NCBI GenBank assembly: GCA_963383645.1
Contig: OY726558.1
Location: 183,265,634 to 183,329,633, forward strand
Reading direction: 5' to 3'
Length of the DNA stretch: 64,000 nt
DNA from: Muscardinus avellanarius
Taxonomy: Eukaryota; Chordata; Mammalia; Rodentia; Gliridae
Part shown: positions 34,662-46,207 of the stretch, piece after piece
Numbering within the stretch: the stretch's first letter is position 1
How the letters are laid out: every line of letters begins with the position of its first letter
The notes under the pieces: model-generated
Told to the model about the DNA's origin: nothing
Database searches by the model: none
What the model saw: only the letters and a program-made list of their open reading frames with translations
Translations under genes and position numbers: made by a program

Positions 34662-34847
34662 CCCCAGAATTTGGGAGGTTGAGACTGGAGGATCGTGGTT
34701 CACGGACAGCCTCAGCTACTTAGTGAGTCCCTCTGTAACTTAGTGAGACCCTGTTTCAAAATAAAGAATAAAAAATAGGGCAGGGAGTGTAGCTCAGAGG
34801 TCAAATGCCCCTTGGTTCCATCCCCACACCCACACACACAAAAAAAT
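34634..34847 (+). mobile_element. B1-dID SINE (type I) inside L1 RT
   Basis: GCTGGGCGTGGTGGCGCATG to GGTTCCATCCCCACACC plus a CA/A tail. L1 text stops at ATGGCCATTC and resumes at TGATCTATAGATTC. CpG content suggests a fairly young copy. Confidence 0.92.
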
Positions 34848-35228
34848 GATCTATAGATTCAATGCAATGCAATGCCTATTAAAATACCAATGACATTCTT
34901 TATAGACCTAGAAAAATCAGTCATGAATTTTATATGGAGATAGAAAAGACCCAGCATAGCCAAAACAAACCTCAGCAATAAGAACCAGGCAGGAGGCATC
35001 CCAATCCCGAACTTCAAATATTGGCAGTTTAACAGGAGAACAACCTTGTGTTGTGAAAGAATTTAGGATGCATCTGGGAGGATATATTTGGTGGAAAATT
35101 TGATTGGGTGGTTTCAAGAGTGGTGCCTATCAAATCATTTGGGGGGAGATGTTGTCATCTGCATATAGATTATTCCTTTCTAAGTTTCATGGAGAGTAGA
35201 GGCTTTTGTTTGCATGTTTGCAAGCTTT

Positions 35229-35272
35229 CTTTCTTTCTTTCTTTCTTTCTTTCTGTCTGTCTGTCTTTCTTT
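35229..35272. repeat. (TTTC)n/(TCTG)n microsatellite
   Basis: TTTC units pass into CTGTCTGT and back. Confidence 0.93.
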
Positions 35273-35349
35273 TTTACATGAGTTCTTAGATTCTCATTTT
35301 TCTTGGAATCTGTGACTCCAAAAGTTCAAGGAACACTGGTAGAGGTAGT

Positions 35350-35760
35350 GATAAAAGCTATGGTTTTGATAAAGTCACAGGGTAATGAGAAAGAGAGACA
35401 TCAACACAGGGAAGGGACCATCGTCCTGAGGATGGCAAACAGCACACACCTGGTACTGAGAATGATGCAAGAAATACAGCACGTAAAAGACTGAGAAAGG
35501 GTGGTGGGAGAGAGGAGAAAAATGACAAAGGAGTGATTTCTCAGAGGCCAGGGGTGGGAGAGTTCCAAGAATATGGTAATATCAAATTTCTCAGCACCAT
35601 AGAAAGGTCCTTCAGGTTAAACCCCCAAAGCATCTGGAAGTTGGCAATATGATTATGACTGATGATACCAGAGACAAGAGTCATGAGTTGGTAAACAGAG
35701 GTAGTGAAAGTGAGTAGAAAAGGAAGAGAAGTTAGAGGAGACATCAAATTAAGGAGTGAA
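35350..35760 (-). mobile_element. L2 LINE RT region, antisense
   Basis: GACTGAGAAAGGGTGG, GGTAATATCAAATTTCTCAG, then GGAAGTTGGCAATATGATTA and GACAAGAGTCATGAGTTGG follow the antisense L2 RT order (the block that codes for the SAAFDTVDH-type motif). No open frame. Confidence 0.5.
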
Positions 35761-36268
35761 GCTTAAACATGTCTCATTCTGAAGATATGGAAGCATTGGA
35801 AAGGAGACTACTGATTAGAAATAAGTAATAAAATTATGATTAGACAAGCCTCATGAATCAATTAGATGACCCAACTATTAAATAGATAGCTGTTCAATGG
35901 ATAATAACAATACCAAAGTAAGGGCTAGAGTGTTTGGGCCCTGGGAATGTGGGGGAAGAATCAGGTATAAATCCATGAAGAGGTTCTTGAGTCTGGGACA
36001 AAAAGAGCCATCCCAAGTTCTGTAGAGAGGGTGTGGGGTGGAAATCATGTTGCAGGTAAAGCAAGCTTGTGGATGCCACATAAGTAAATTAAGCCTTTGA
36101 TATTAAAGGTTGCATTGAGGTTAAGAGAATATTTGTACTTCAGTTTTCTTGCTCTCTCCTCCCCTTCCTTTCCTCTCACTCTCCTCTTTTTTTTTCTCCT
36201 TTACTTTTTTTTTTTTTAGCAGTATTCTATATCCCAAGGAGGGTAATGGGATCTTTTAATGAAAAATT
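35761..36268. other. unassigned sequence with polypyrimidine tract
   Basis: 36140-36220 is almost all pyrimidine. The rest is unrecognised and could be further decayed L2. Confidence 0.35.
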
Positions 36269-36283
36269 AAGATTGATTTAGTG

Positions 36284-36486
36284 CCAGGCGTGGTGGCGCA
36301 CGCTTGTAATACCCACACTTGGGAGGCAGAGACAGGAGGATCACGCTGGTTCAGAGCCAGCCTCGCTGGCTTAAGAGACCCTGTTTCCACATAAAAAAGT
36401 TAAAAAATAGGTCTGGGAGTGTATCCCGGAGGTAGAAGGGCTTCCAGGAACCCCAGTACCACCAAAAACAAAACAAAACGAAACAA
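36284..36486 (+). mobile_element. B1-dID SINE (type II), young, with 15-bp target-site duplication
   Basis: GCCAGGCGTGGTGGCGCACG, the short centre CTCGCTGGCTTAAGAGACC and the signature GGGCTTCCAGGAACCCC. The perfect direct repeat AAGATTGATTTAGTG lies at 36269-36283 and 36487-36501. The tail is A-rich (ACAAAACAAAACG). Confidence 0.95.
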
Positions 36487-36734
36487 AAGATTGATTTAGT
36501 GATAACTCTTCTTTTGTAAAGATAAAATGTCAAGAAAGCAAGGAGGTAAGACAGCTTTGCATAAAAACCTGAATAGAGAAAAATCATAAAAGTAGATTGG
36601 GTAGATAGAACTGAAGATAAGTAATTAAAAACACAGTTATGCCAATGTTAATTAAGATTGCTCTTGTCAGTATGAGAGTACATTGCTTAGTGACACAGCT
36701 GTGAGAACTGAAGATTTAACTTCCTGACATATTT

Positions 36735-36905
36735 TAGGCCATTACTGTCCAGTCTAGGAGCCATTGGCCATAAGTGGCTGCTGAGAACTGAAAGTAGAAC
36801 TTGTGCAAATTAAAATGTGCTGTAGTATAAAATATATACTAGATATTAAAGACTGTGACAGGACGAGTATGTGACACTTCATTTTAATACTTTATACTTA
36901 TACCA
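36735..36905. mobile_element. non-autonomous DNA transposon fossil
   Basis: ACTGTCCAGTCTAGGAGCC, GGCCATAAGTGGCTGCTGAG and AAATTAAAATGTGCTGTAG match a common mammalian DNA-transposon MITE whose ends read as TGTCCAAT-type text. I recognise the text but not the family name with certainty. Confidence 0.55.
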
Positions 36906-36926
36906 TGCTAAAACGATGTTATCATA

Positions 36927-37103
36927 GCCTGGGGCAGTGGTGCATTCCCCGTAGTCAGTATCTCAGGGGGCTGAGGCAGGAGGATCATAATATCAAGGCC
37001 AGCTTGGGTAGCTTAGTGAAATTCTGTCTCAAAATAGAAAATAAGAAGGGCTGGGGGTATTGCTCAATGATAGAACACCCCTTGATTCAATCCCCAGTAC
37101 TGT
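36927..37103 (+). mobile_element. B1-dID SINE (type I)
   Basis: GCCTGGGGCAGTGGTGCATTC to GATTCAATCCCCAGTACTG, with the right arm GGGCTGGGGGTATTGCTCAA. Old. Confidence 0.87.
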
Positions 37104-37144
37104 GTTAGGAATAAAACTTAAAATGATGACATATCAGTTTATTA

Positions 37145-37258
37145 GACTGTGTTAACTTGCTAGGGTTGCTGTGACTAGGTACCACACCCTGGGTAGCTTA
37201 AACAACAAACATCTGATTACTCACAGTTCTTGAGACTAGAAGTCCAAGATTAATTTTT
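37145..37258 (-). mobile_element. MaLR (MLT1-like) LTR 3' part, antisense
   Basis: GTTAACTTGCTAGGGTTGC, ACCCTGGGTAGCTTAAACAA and CTCACAGTTCTTGAGACTAG, then AGAAGTCCAAGAT, match the reverse strand of MaLR LTR ends. Confidence 0.6.
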
Positions 37259-37384
37259 TCTATTCTTTTTTTTTCTATCTAAAATAATATGAGAGTAAAC
37301 TCAATTCCACCTATTTTTTGGCATTTTTATTGTGACTACACAAACTTGAAAATTGCACTGTGGCTCATATTATATGTCTATAGA

Positions 37385-37652
37385 ATAGTCCTCCTCTTTT
37401 CCCTTTTTTCATCCTCCTTTCCCTTTTCTTCCTCCTCCTTTTTCCTTTTCTTATTTTTTCTTCTTTGTACTGGGGGTTGAACCCACGGGCATTCTGTCCC
37501 CAAACTACACCATGACCCTTTTTTTACTTTTATTTGAAACAGCCCTAAATTTCTGAGGGTCTTGCTAAGTTGCTGAAGCTGGTCTTGAACCTATAATCCT
37601 CCTGTCCCAGCCTTCCAGGAACTAGAATTAAAGGTGTGTACTACCAGTGCTT
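37385..37652 (-). mobile_element. B1-dID SINE (type I) preceded by polypyrimidine tract
   Basis: Polypyrimidine at 37387-37463 leads into TACTGGGGGTTGAACCCACG. The head ends near GTGTGTACTACCAGTGC. It is old. Confidence 0.82.
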
Positions 37653-37670
37653 CTTCTCTTTTTACAATAA

Positions 37671-37870
37671 TTAAAGCTAATTGAGTACTTGTTATATGGT
37701 AGCACTATGCTAAGACTCCTAAGTATATTGAGTAATTAATCCTTATAACAACTCTGTTCCTTTTACTTATTTACTTCTCATTATATGAAGTTGAAAGAGT
37801 CTGCCCAAGGTCACAAAGACAAGGAATAGCAGTCGGGATGTGAAAGTAGGTATCTTGGCTATAGGATCTG
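37671..37870 (+). mobile_element. MIR SINE
   Basis: Full-length-like order: TAATTGAGTACTTGTTATATG, GCACTATGCTAAGACTCC, AATCCTTATAACAACTCTG, TTGAAAGAGTCTGCCCAAGG and TCACAAAGACAAGGAATAGC. It reproduces MIR from the head through the conserved core. Confidence 0.8.
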
Positions 37871-38728
37871 CACTGTGATCTGCTATAGTATAGTGTATCT
37901 ATGTAAAAATAATTAGTATGTTTTGTCATTATGGGAATTTAAAAGCATTATTTTGTTATATTCTTTGTCCCTGAGTACATCTCTTGTCTCCCTTTTTATT
38001 TCTTTTTTTATTCTCTTTAGTTTGTCTTGATAGCTTTTTACCTCTAGCATCCTTTACTAATCAATATCTCTATTTTTTCTGTGACCCAATGTATATTTTA
38101 TTATGTGCTTTATGGACTTATATACTTTCTTACTGCAGAGCCATATATTCTTGCTGTTTTAACTTGTCTTTTGTGTTAAGACCTTTCTAGTGATTATCAG
38201 GGAAAATGGTTTTTATTTATAAAATTATTTCTAAGAAAAATAACACACAGCACAGTTTAAAATAATATTTACTATTGTGGTTATACAATGACTGTGTTTG
38301 AAAAGTTTGTGGCAAAATGCAATGAACTAAGTTGTGCCAAAAATTCTAAATACGCTGTTTATTAAGAGAATGCTAACTTAAAGCCCTTTTACTCCAAGTG
38401 AGAAAGATATTTTAAATCCAATGTGGTAGGCAGTGGTGGATTTTGGTGGTTTCAGCTTAGAGAAATATTAGGCTTCATGCTCATAAAGCTGTGTGCCTGC
38501 GTATTGAAAGATGGCTGAAGAGAACAATGTGAGAAACCTTGTTTTTTTTTTTTTTTTTTTTTTTCTTGGCTTTATCACTGTGGCCTTAGATAAGTCAAAG
38601 GGACCAACACCAATTGCGGAGGAGGCTAATGCTAGAGGGAACTATTTCAGCTGCACTTCAGGGACAAATTTTTTTCCATGATTTTAGTGCAACATCACAT
38701 TTTTCTACCTTTTCTTTTGCACCATTTT
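37871..38728. other. unassigned sequence with poly-T at 38540-38563
   Basis: No recognised repeat. Confidence 0.3.
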
Positions 38729-38745
38729 TGACCTTGGCATTTTTT

Positions 38746-38956
38746 TTTTTTTTTTTTTTTGGTGGTACTGGGGATGGAACTCAGAGGCATTCTTCCGAAC
38801 TATACCCCAGCCCTATTTTTTATCCTTTATTTGGAAACAGGGTCTCTCTGAGTTACAAAGGGCTTTACTAAGTAGCTGAGGCTGGCCAAGAACCGAGATC
38901 CTCCTGTCTCAGCCTCCCAAATGCTGGGATTACATGCATATGTCACCACGCCCGGC
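38746..38956 (-). mobile_element. B1-dID SINE (type I) with 17-bp target-site duplication
   Basis: A poly-T tail, then GGTACTGGGGATGGAACTC to CACCACGCCCGGC. The direct repeat TGACCTTGGCATTTTTT lies at 38729-38745 and 38957-38973. Confidence 0.95.
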
Positions 38957-38973
38957 TGACCTTGGCATTTTTT

Positions 38974-39755
38974 AATCTTAAGTTTGAAACCTGTACTTGA
39001 TTGCCCCCTTAACCTTTTATTTGACCTCTGGCTTTTTCACAAGGACCTCACTCAGCTAGCTTATTCTGGTAATTATTTTATACCCTAGCTTTAGGAGCTT
39101 GACTCTTAAATACAGTTGAGTCTGCAGTCACATTCCCAGCGTGGTGGGTAGTAAGATGCAGACACAAGCCCTCTTTCTGATAGTGGGGCTCCAATCCCTC
39201 TGTTAAGGGAGACTTCACAAAAACTTATGACAAGAATTTAGAACTTCTAAATAGTTTTAGAAACATGTTTAAGGTAGTGGGAGACTTTTGGTAACAGGTT
39301 TCCTTATCCCGCTGTTGTGTTTATATATTTCAGAGACTTTTAGATGAGAAAGTCCAGAAAATCCTCCTAATTTGTTTCTCTGAATCTGTGGAACATCTAT
39401 GTTCTCATGTATGATTCCATTGCTTTTCAAATTTGATATGCAAAAAAGTCTCCTCATTGTTATACAGATGTCCGGGCCATTGCTTCAGATATTCTGATAC
39501 AGGTGATATGTGGGGCTCACAAGTGTGCCCTTCTTTTTAGCACCCTGGCGATGTTGCAGGTGTTTTAAACTCACTTTGAAGAGCACCCACCCAGCCCAAG
39601 CATCCTGTATGTTTTCTAGTCTGAATGAGTTTATGATATGGCGGTAGCAGGTGGTAGCATGTCAATTCCATTCAGCACAAGAAAAATAAAACCAGAACAT
39701 GGGTAATTCTTTGTTTTTCATAAGTTACATTAAGCATAATAATGAGAGGGAGGCA
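38974..39755. other. unassigned sequence
   Basis: No repeat or gene recognised. Confidence 0.3.
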
Positions 39756-39951
39756 TTTTTTTTTTGGTGGTATTGGGGTTCCTGGAAACCCTTCTACCTC
39801 TGGGCTACACTCCCAGACCTATTTTTATACTTTTTTAAAAAATGTGGAAACAGGGTCTCTTAAACCAGCACAGCTGGCTTCGAACCTGTGTGATCTTCCT
39901 GTCTCCACCTCCCAAGTGCAGGGATTACAAGCGTGCGCCACCACGCCCGGC
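39756..39951 (-). mobile_element. B1-dID SINE (type II)
   Basis: A T tail, then TTGGGGTTCCTGGAAACCC, TCTCTTAAACCAGC and GCGTGCGCCACCACGCCCGGC. Well preserved. Confidence 0.92.
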
Positions 39952-40184
39952 CCACCACATATTTTTAATATTGATTTAAAGGTACTTTCAGGATTTCTGA
40001 TATAGTAAAGGAATCTTTAGAGTTGGTTGGAAAAATTAGTATTTAGGGACATATTGTGCTATTGAGGTTTATTATTTTGTGTAATATTAATGTTGAGATG
40101 AATTTTGTATTATAAGCATCAATACTATTTCCACTGTCAGAAAATGCAAGTCCATTTGATAATATATTTATCTACATAATATTA

Positions 40185-40845
40185 TAGTTTTTACACTTTT
40201 ATGGCTGCATTGTAATTATCCGTCATGGTGATATTGGAAGTGATACAAACACACAGCACACATCGTTTGAACTTCTCTCCACATCCCACCGCACTCCTCC
40301 TCCCCATCATCTTAGTGAGCTAGGTAGTTATATGTTTATATATGGACATAACATTATTTGAACTCTTTTTCCCCTCAATTCCATTTTCTTCTTCCCACCT
40401 TTCTTACCCTAACTCCTTCCACTATTTTTACTGGTCTCTTTCCTCCTTTCTCTGAAGTCCCTTTTATTTTCTATTTTATCTCTGGCTTCCAACTATCAGA
40501 GAAAACATGTGGCCTTTGACCTCAAACTGGCTTATATCTCACATAATTTATCCGAGTTCCTTCTATTTTCCTGCAAATGACATAATTTTGTTGATCTTTA
40601 TGGGTGAGTAAAACTCAACTGTAGGAATATACTATATTTGCTTTATCTATTTTCTATTTTCTATTTTTTTCTATTTTCTATTCATCGGTTGATGGACCCC
40701 TAGGTTGGTTTCATAATTTGGCTATTGCGAACAGTACTGCAATATACCTGGTTAACATGTGGCACTATAGTATTCTGACTTGAATTTTTTTGGAAAGATA
40801 CCAAGGAGTGATATATCTGAGTCATATGGTGGTTCCATTAGATTA
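40185..40845 (-). mobile_element. LINE-1 3' end, antisense
   Basis: GCTGCATTGTAATTATCC (3' terminus) through the pyrimidine-rich 3' UTR, ACATAATTTTGTTGATCTT, CTAGGTTGGTTTCATAATTTG and TATCTGAGTCATATGGTGG. Contains a local TATTTTCTATTTTCT expansion at about 40650-40680. Confidence 0.85.
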
Positions 40846-41159
40846 TAGTTACTTAAAAAAGTTGCTCTTTTAAGTAATTAAACACATAAACTAGCTTTTA
40901 AAAGACAGAATCAAATAAAATACTCAAAAGATTCTTGATCTAACATTTCATATATGAATTTTTATATTCACTTTCTTCATTAAAAAATGTATGACTCTAT
41001 ATTATTAGCCCAGCAGTTGGTTAGGTAATCTGAGACACAAAAGGCATAGAAAGTATTGATTTTGCTTTAAATTTATGTTCACAGTACAGTATATACAGAC
41101 ACTCAAATCCACTCTATCAGGCAAGATACTCTAGGTGTTTGAAAAAGAATATAAATGTG

Positions 41160-42138
41160 ATTTTTTTAATTTGGTGCATTATAATTTTATATCATATTGG
41201 GGTACAAAGTGTCAAAAAAATATATGCACACAACTCTTGGTGCCCTCCCCACCGGGTCCCTCTCTCCTCCTTCACCTTCTCTGCACGTTTTGTGGTTGGA
41301 ATGGGTCATTTTGTACACATTCATAGAATTATTTCAGCCAATACATTCTTCATGACTTTTTCCTCCCTCCTCTCTTCCCTGGTCCCCTTCAGTCACTGTC
41401 CTGAAGTCTGCTCACCTAGCTAATGTCGCCCTTACTTCCAAATGTCCCTGTATAAAGAGAAAATACACATCTCTTTGATTTTTGAGACTGGTTAAACTCA
41501 TGTAGTATAATATTTTCAAGTTCCACTGGCTCTTTATAAAAGAAGAAATATAAATGGTAATAAATACATGAAAAAATGTTCAATATCTTTAGCAATCAGG
41601 GAAATGCAAATTAAAACTACACTGAAGCTGGGTGTGGTAGGGCACGCTTGTAATCCCACTGCTTGGTAGGCTGAGACAGGAGGCTCGTGGTTTGAGGACA
41701 GCATCAGCTACATAGTGTGGCTCTCTGCAACTTAGTGAGACCCTGTTTCAAAATAAAGCAGAAAAAATTGGGCTGAGAGTATCGCTCAGAAGTAGAATGC
41801 CACCAAGTTCAATCCCCAGTACTGAAAAAAAAAAAACCTGCTCTGAGACTCTGTCTAACTTCAGTTTGAATGGCAATCATCAAGAAAGAACACAAATAAT
41901 AATAAATACTTTTAAGGATGTGGGGAAACAGGAACTCTCTCATGCTGTTGGTGGGACTGCACACTACAACAGTTGCTATGGAGATCAGTTTGGAGGGTTC
42001 TCAGAAGCCTGAGAATGGAACCGCCATATGACCTAGTGACAATACTCCTGGGCATCTTCCCAAAAGAAATGAAATCAGAATAGTATACCATTTGCATATC
42101 CATGTTTACAGCAGCACAGTTTACAGTAGAAATGTGGT
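41160..42138 (-). mobile_element. LINE-1 with 5' inversion (twin-priming structure)
   Basis: 41160-41530 is antisense 3' UTR and ORF2 end. At about 41530 it switches to sense ORF2 (AAAAGAAGAAATATAAATGG, GCAATCAGGGAAATGCAAAT), continuing around a SINE to CATGTTTACAGCAGCACAG at 42105. The two parts meet head to head, the second copy with this geometry in the window. Confidence 0.85.
41626..41837 (+). mobile_element. B1-dID SINE (type I) inside inverted L1 part
   Basis: GCTGGGTGTGGTAGGGCACG to AAGTTCAATCCCCAGTACTG plus an A tail. Confidence 0.9.
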
Positions 42139-42719
42139 CTTAAGGCAGACTAGAAAGAGGTACAGAATGCATGAACTTGTATGTGTAGGCATCTGTAGAT
42201 GAGGTGAGTAGGTAGATGCAAAAGTCGAGAATTTCTAGGCTCTTAAAATTCAAGTCCTTTAGTTCATTTTGGACATGCTGGAAACATTAACTATTTGCTT
42301 TCATCTTTCACAACTTAACCCTAACATTATTATTATCCATTAAATTTTACAAGATATTGTAAGAGACAATGAAAGAAAATATAAGAGAAATGGCACATAA
42401 GGAATGCTAGATCATGTATACATGTGTGTGTATCTCAAACGTGCTCATTGTATTTATTCATATGATGTTTGCCCTTTATATCCAATATATACACTTGGAA
42501 AACATACTCAGGATAAATATAATATATAACCCTGTGTATAAACAATCCACTGGCTGCTTCCTGGAGGGAGCACACTGCTGAAAGTCAGCGAGGTCATTGG
42601 CAGCAGGGTTTAACATTCTGCATTTGACCCTATTATTAAAATTAGGATCTCACATCATTACTTAAAACTAAAGGTTATCTTTGAATGCATTATTTAACAG
42701 ACCCTTTAGCTTTGTTTTC
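42139..42719. other. unassigned AT-rich sequence
   Basis: Nothing recognised. Confidence 0.3.
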
Positions 42720-43200
42720 TCTGCCGCAGCAGTGGCGGTAGCCTTGCTGACCTCCAGCAAAAGGAAACTGACCTAGTGGAGGCCCAGAGCTCTGATACCC
42801 ATCACTGCATTTCTGTTGAGCTTCTGCCTTCCGCGGGCTGCTCCTTGTCAGGGACACTCAGTGTGGCAGGAAGACTAGAGTCAGGCCTCTCTCTAAGAGG
42901 CCTGGGGCTCTTTTGGCCCCAGAGTGTCCAGTAAGGACACCTTATACAACCTTCCTTAGACTGCACAGTGGACTAGGGCATTTTCAGAACCCTTCCCTCT
43001 CTCCTGCACATGCCTCATGGCCTGAAAACTCTCCTGGCATCCCCTGGCTCCTGCTCAATTTCCTACCATTGGTGCTTTCCCTAATAAGATCCTTGCAAGT
43101 TAATCAATCCCATCTTGGCATTTGCTTCTTAGACACCGGCATCTTCTCTCTAACACACAACCAGCTGCCAGAGAGGCATATACATTTAAGAATTTGCAGC
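42720..43200. other. GC-richer non-repeat patch
   Basis: Visibly richer in G and C than its flanks, with several CpGs (CTGCCGCAGCAGTGGCGG, TTCCGCGGGC). It has an open frame of 97 codons at 42913-43206, without recognisable domains. It could be a conserved non-coding element, an exon of an unknown transcript or an unrecognised old LTR. Two adjacent perfect hairpins lie at 42883-42922. Confidence 0.4.
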
Positions 43201-45182
43201 CAGTAATGAGAGTCTGTAATCCTGTTCTCTATATGCAGTGCTAGTCACAAAATTTGAAAGGTCCTTACCACCGCTGGAATTGTTCAGCTCAAGGAGCCTC
43301 CTCTGTGAAGCTTTACTTAAATTTTTATTTACTCAGTGCTGATTCTATTCCCTTCGACCCTCTTGATAGGATTATGTATTAGTGTGAGAGTGTACCTTGG
43401 TGTTCACATTGCTATTCTGATTCAAGGATGCTTCCCTTTAGCCTTGTCATTCATTTATCAAGCATTTATTGCAAATCGATTTTATGTCAGCTTGGATCCC
43501 AGACCCAGGAGCACATGTGCAATGTGTCAGGCATAAAGATTTATGAGAAGGGTGACATAATTTCATCTTTTCATAAAAAGCAGAGTGAATATTTTCTCTG
43601 ATTGCATTAAGATAATGTTTTTGTAATAGAGTTCCATTCAAAACTAAGGTAAAATATAATTGAGACTATATTACTTTGCACTTTGTTATATACTAAGTAA
43701 CAGGACAGTTAGCACTCTTTCTATATATGTACATTCCCTTTACATGCAGATATATACATATATCTATATATAGATATATCTCTCAATATATGTCTGTATA
43801 TATATCAGATAGTAGTTCATAACGCATTTTAAATTGTGCATCATTTATTATTTTTCTTTGTAATATGTTACTGTGAAAATTAGAACATATAGATTAATAA
43901 GAAAAAGTAAATAATATTTCATAACTCCAGCTTCCAGAAATAATCACTGTGATCTATAGCCTGCTGGATTGTATTTATCATAAAACGCACATAACTGTGC
44001 ACACACACAGGCACACACACCAACACACACATTCTGATATATTCCAATTGTTCAATTTGCCACTTAATTTTTGCTCATCTTTTCTAGTCCAGGCACTGTG
44101 TGAGGGCTAAGGAAACAGAAAAGGAAAGCATTGTTCCCACCATCTTGGGATTCCCCACAGAGTAGTATCAGGAAAGTGGGCTCCAGAGTGGCTGCTTGAG
44201 TGCCATCTCTCTGCGGTGCACTGTTGTCAATCATTAGACATAATGGACCCCTACTCCACAGTGGAGACTGGATCCACATTTTAAATAGCTGTAACTATCA
44301 TACAGGTTCCCACAGGTGCTTACTCACCACGTCCAACCTACAGGAAACACTGAGCCATTGTTGCTATTACTACACTGATAGTGCCAAGAAATCACTACCA
44401 TAAATGTAACCAGTCCTCAGTGCTATTTACTCTGGATTCTGCTGCAAACTGCCCTTGTGACTGTAAACAGGACTGACATTTGCCATCACAGCATTCTGTC
44501 CCGTCCACAGCATGTGGCCTATGCATGTTTCTCGTGATAGACCTTTTGTTTACCGGAAGCCGGACACTATAACTCTTTTATATGCTCTCTCCCCACCCCA
44601 ACACCTCTCAAATGATTTTTAGTGTAGTTCATTGGGCTTATAGATTTCTGACCATCTTAAGCTTATCATTTCAATCTGATGAAATTATTTCCAGGCAGTA
44701 AAGAAATCACTAGAAACTTAATTTATTGCTTCTGATGATAGTAGTCAGGTTTGTAAAATTCACATTTTTAAATAAATTTTAAATAACTGGAGACTCACAG
44801 GAAGTTATAAAAATAGTACATAGAGTTCGATAACCCTCCATCCCACTTCTCCCAGGTGGAGAAATTTCATACATAGTAGAACAATAGCAAAATCAAAATA
44901 ATGACAATGAGATACTTCTGCTATCTAGACTATGACTCTTATTCAGTTTTCACCAGAGTTCATATGCATTTGTGTTTATGTGCTGCTTGTGTGGGGATGT
45001 GGTTTTATGTAATTTAATCATAAGTTTGTGTTTATATAACCATCAACACACTCAAAGTACTGTTCCATCATCCCAAGTGAACTATCTCGTGCTACTCCTT
45101 ATAATACACCCACCTCCTACCTTTGTCCCTGTCTTCAGCTACCAACATCTTCTCATCTTTTCAGTTTTGCCATTTTAGGAAG
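43201..45182. other. unassigned sequence, weak L2 traces
   Basis: GTCCAGGCACTGTGTGAGGG at 44090-44109 and the following block resemble an antisense L2 3' end. The rest is unrecognised, with TA-rich (43745-43805) and CA-rich (43998-44030) tracts. Confidence 0.35.
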
Positions 45183-45544
45183 CTAGTCTCAGAAAGTCGA
45201 GGGTCATATGTTTTCTCTCATATGTGGAAGCTAGAGAGAAAGTAGAAAATTTTAGATAATTAGGGACTTCGGATAAATGAGGAGAGAGATCAGTAAAATT
45301 GTGGCGGTGAAAAGAGGAGGTAGAAAGGGAGGGTATAAAGGGGGCTTGATGAAGTAAAAAATTCAAATTCCGTTCTCTGTATGAGGGTATCACTAGCCAT
45401 CTTCCTAACATGTTCAGAGATGGGGTGAAGAGGGTTGCATCCAGAGAGAAGCACACCAAATGCTGTCTGCATGTGCGTTTGTATCACACTGAACCTCACT
45501 ATGATGTATAATCACAATGCATCAATAAAAGTATTTTTTAATAA
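45183..45544 (+). mobile_element. LINE-1 3' UTR copy, heavily 5'-truncated
   Basis: CTCAGAAAGTCGAGGGTCAT and CTCTCATATGTGGAAGCTAG, purine-rich text, then ATGATGTATAATCACAATGC and ATCAATAAAAG. It starts at the end of ORF2. Confidence 0.88.
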
Positions 45545-45947
45545 AGCTAGGCAAGGTGGTTCACACTTGTAACCCCAGTACGTGGGAGGTTAAAACAGGA
45601 GAATCACAGGTTCATGGCCAGCCCCAGCAACTTAGCCAGACCCTCTGCAACTTAGTGAGACTGCTTAAAATAGGTCTGGGAGCCAGGTGCGGTGGCATAT
45701 GCTTGAAATCCCAGTACTTGGGAGGCTGAGACAGGAGGATCACAGTTAGCGGCCAGCCTCAGCTACTTAGTGAGGCCTTCTGCAACTTAGTGAGACCTTG
45801 TTTCAAAATAAAGAATAAAAATTCGGGCTGGTGATATAGCTCAGAGGTAGAATGCCCCAGGGTTCCAAACCCAGTACCTCAAAGAAATAGGGCTGGGGGT
45901 GTCGCTTAGAGGTAGAATGCCCCTGGGTTTAGTCCCCAATCCCCAAT
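45545..45947 (+). mobile_element. B1-dID SINE (type I), outer copy split by another SINE
   Basis: 45545-45680 holds the left arm and linker. 45886-45947 holds the dID arm (GGCTGGGGGTGTCGCTTAG). The break lies in the linker. Confidence 0.88.
45681..45884 (+). mobile_element. B1-dID SINE (type I) nested in SINE linker
   Basis: GCCAGGTGCGGTGGCATATG to AACCCAGTACCTC. The flanking repeat AAATAGG(T/G)CTGGG is at 45668-45680 and 45885-45897. Confidence 0.9.
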
Positions 45948-45959
45948 AACAAACGCATG

Positions 45960-46090
45960 TTCATATATATGTATATGTATGTATGTGTGTATGTATAATA
46001 CATATATGTGAAGAATGAATACATGGATAAATATATATACATATAATTAAATTAATAAATACATGTGTATGTATGTATTATGTATGTATG
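45960..46090. repeat. (TATG)n-like tract
   Basis: Imperfect TATG/TATA/TACA units. Confidence 0.8.
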
Positions 46091-46207
46091 TAGAATTTAA
46101 ACCAGGTGGAATTTTGCATTGTGTGAGCTTTGGAAAGGAACTTTTTTATTCCTACAAACACACATTAAATATGTTTTTGTTTTCTTTTAACTATACTTTG
46201 AGTACTT

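Larger units (their letters stand above)
33262..35024 (+). mobile_element. LINE-1 reverse-transcriptase segment, truncated at both ends
   Basis: Starts at CAACAAAACAAAAAGCTGG (RT N-terminal text) and stops after GAACTTCAAATATTGG. Loss of the 3' end means a later deletion or rearrangement, not simple 5' truncation. One SINE interrupts it. Confidence 0.9.
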
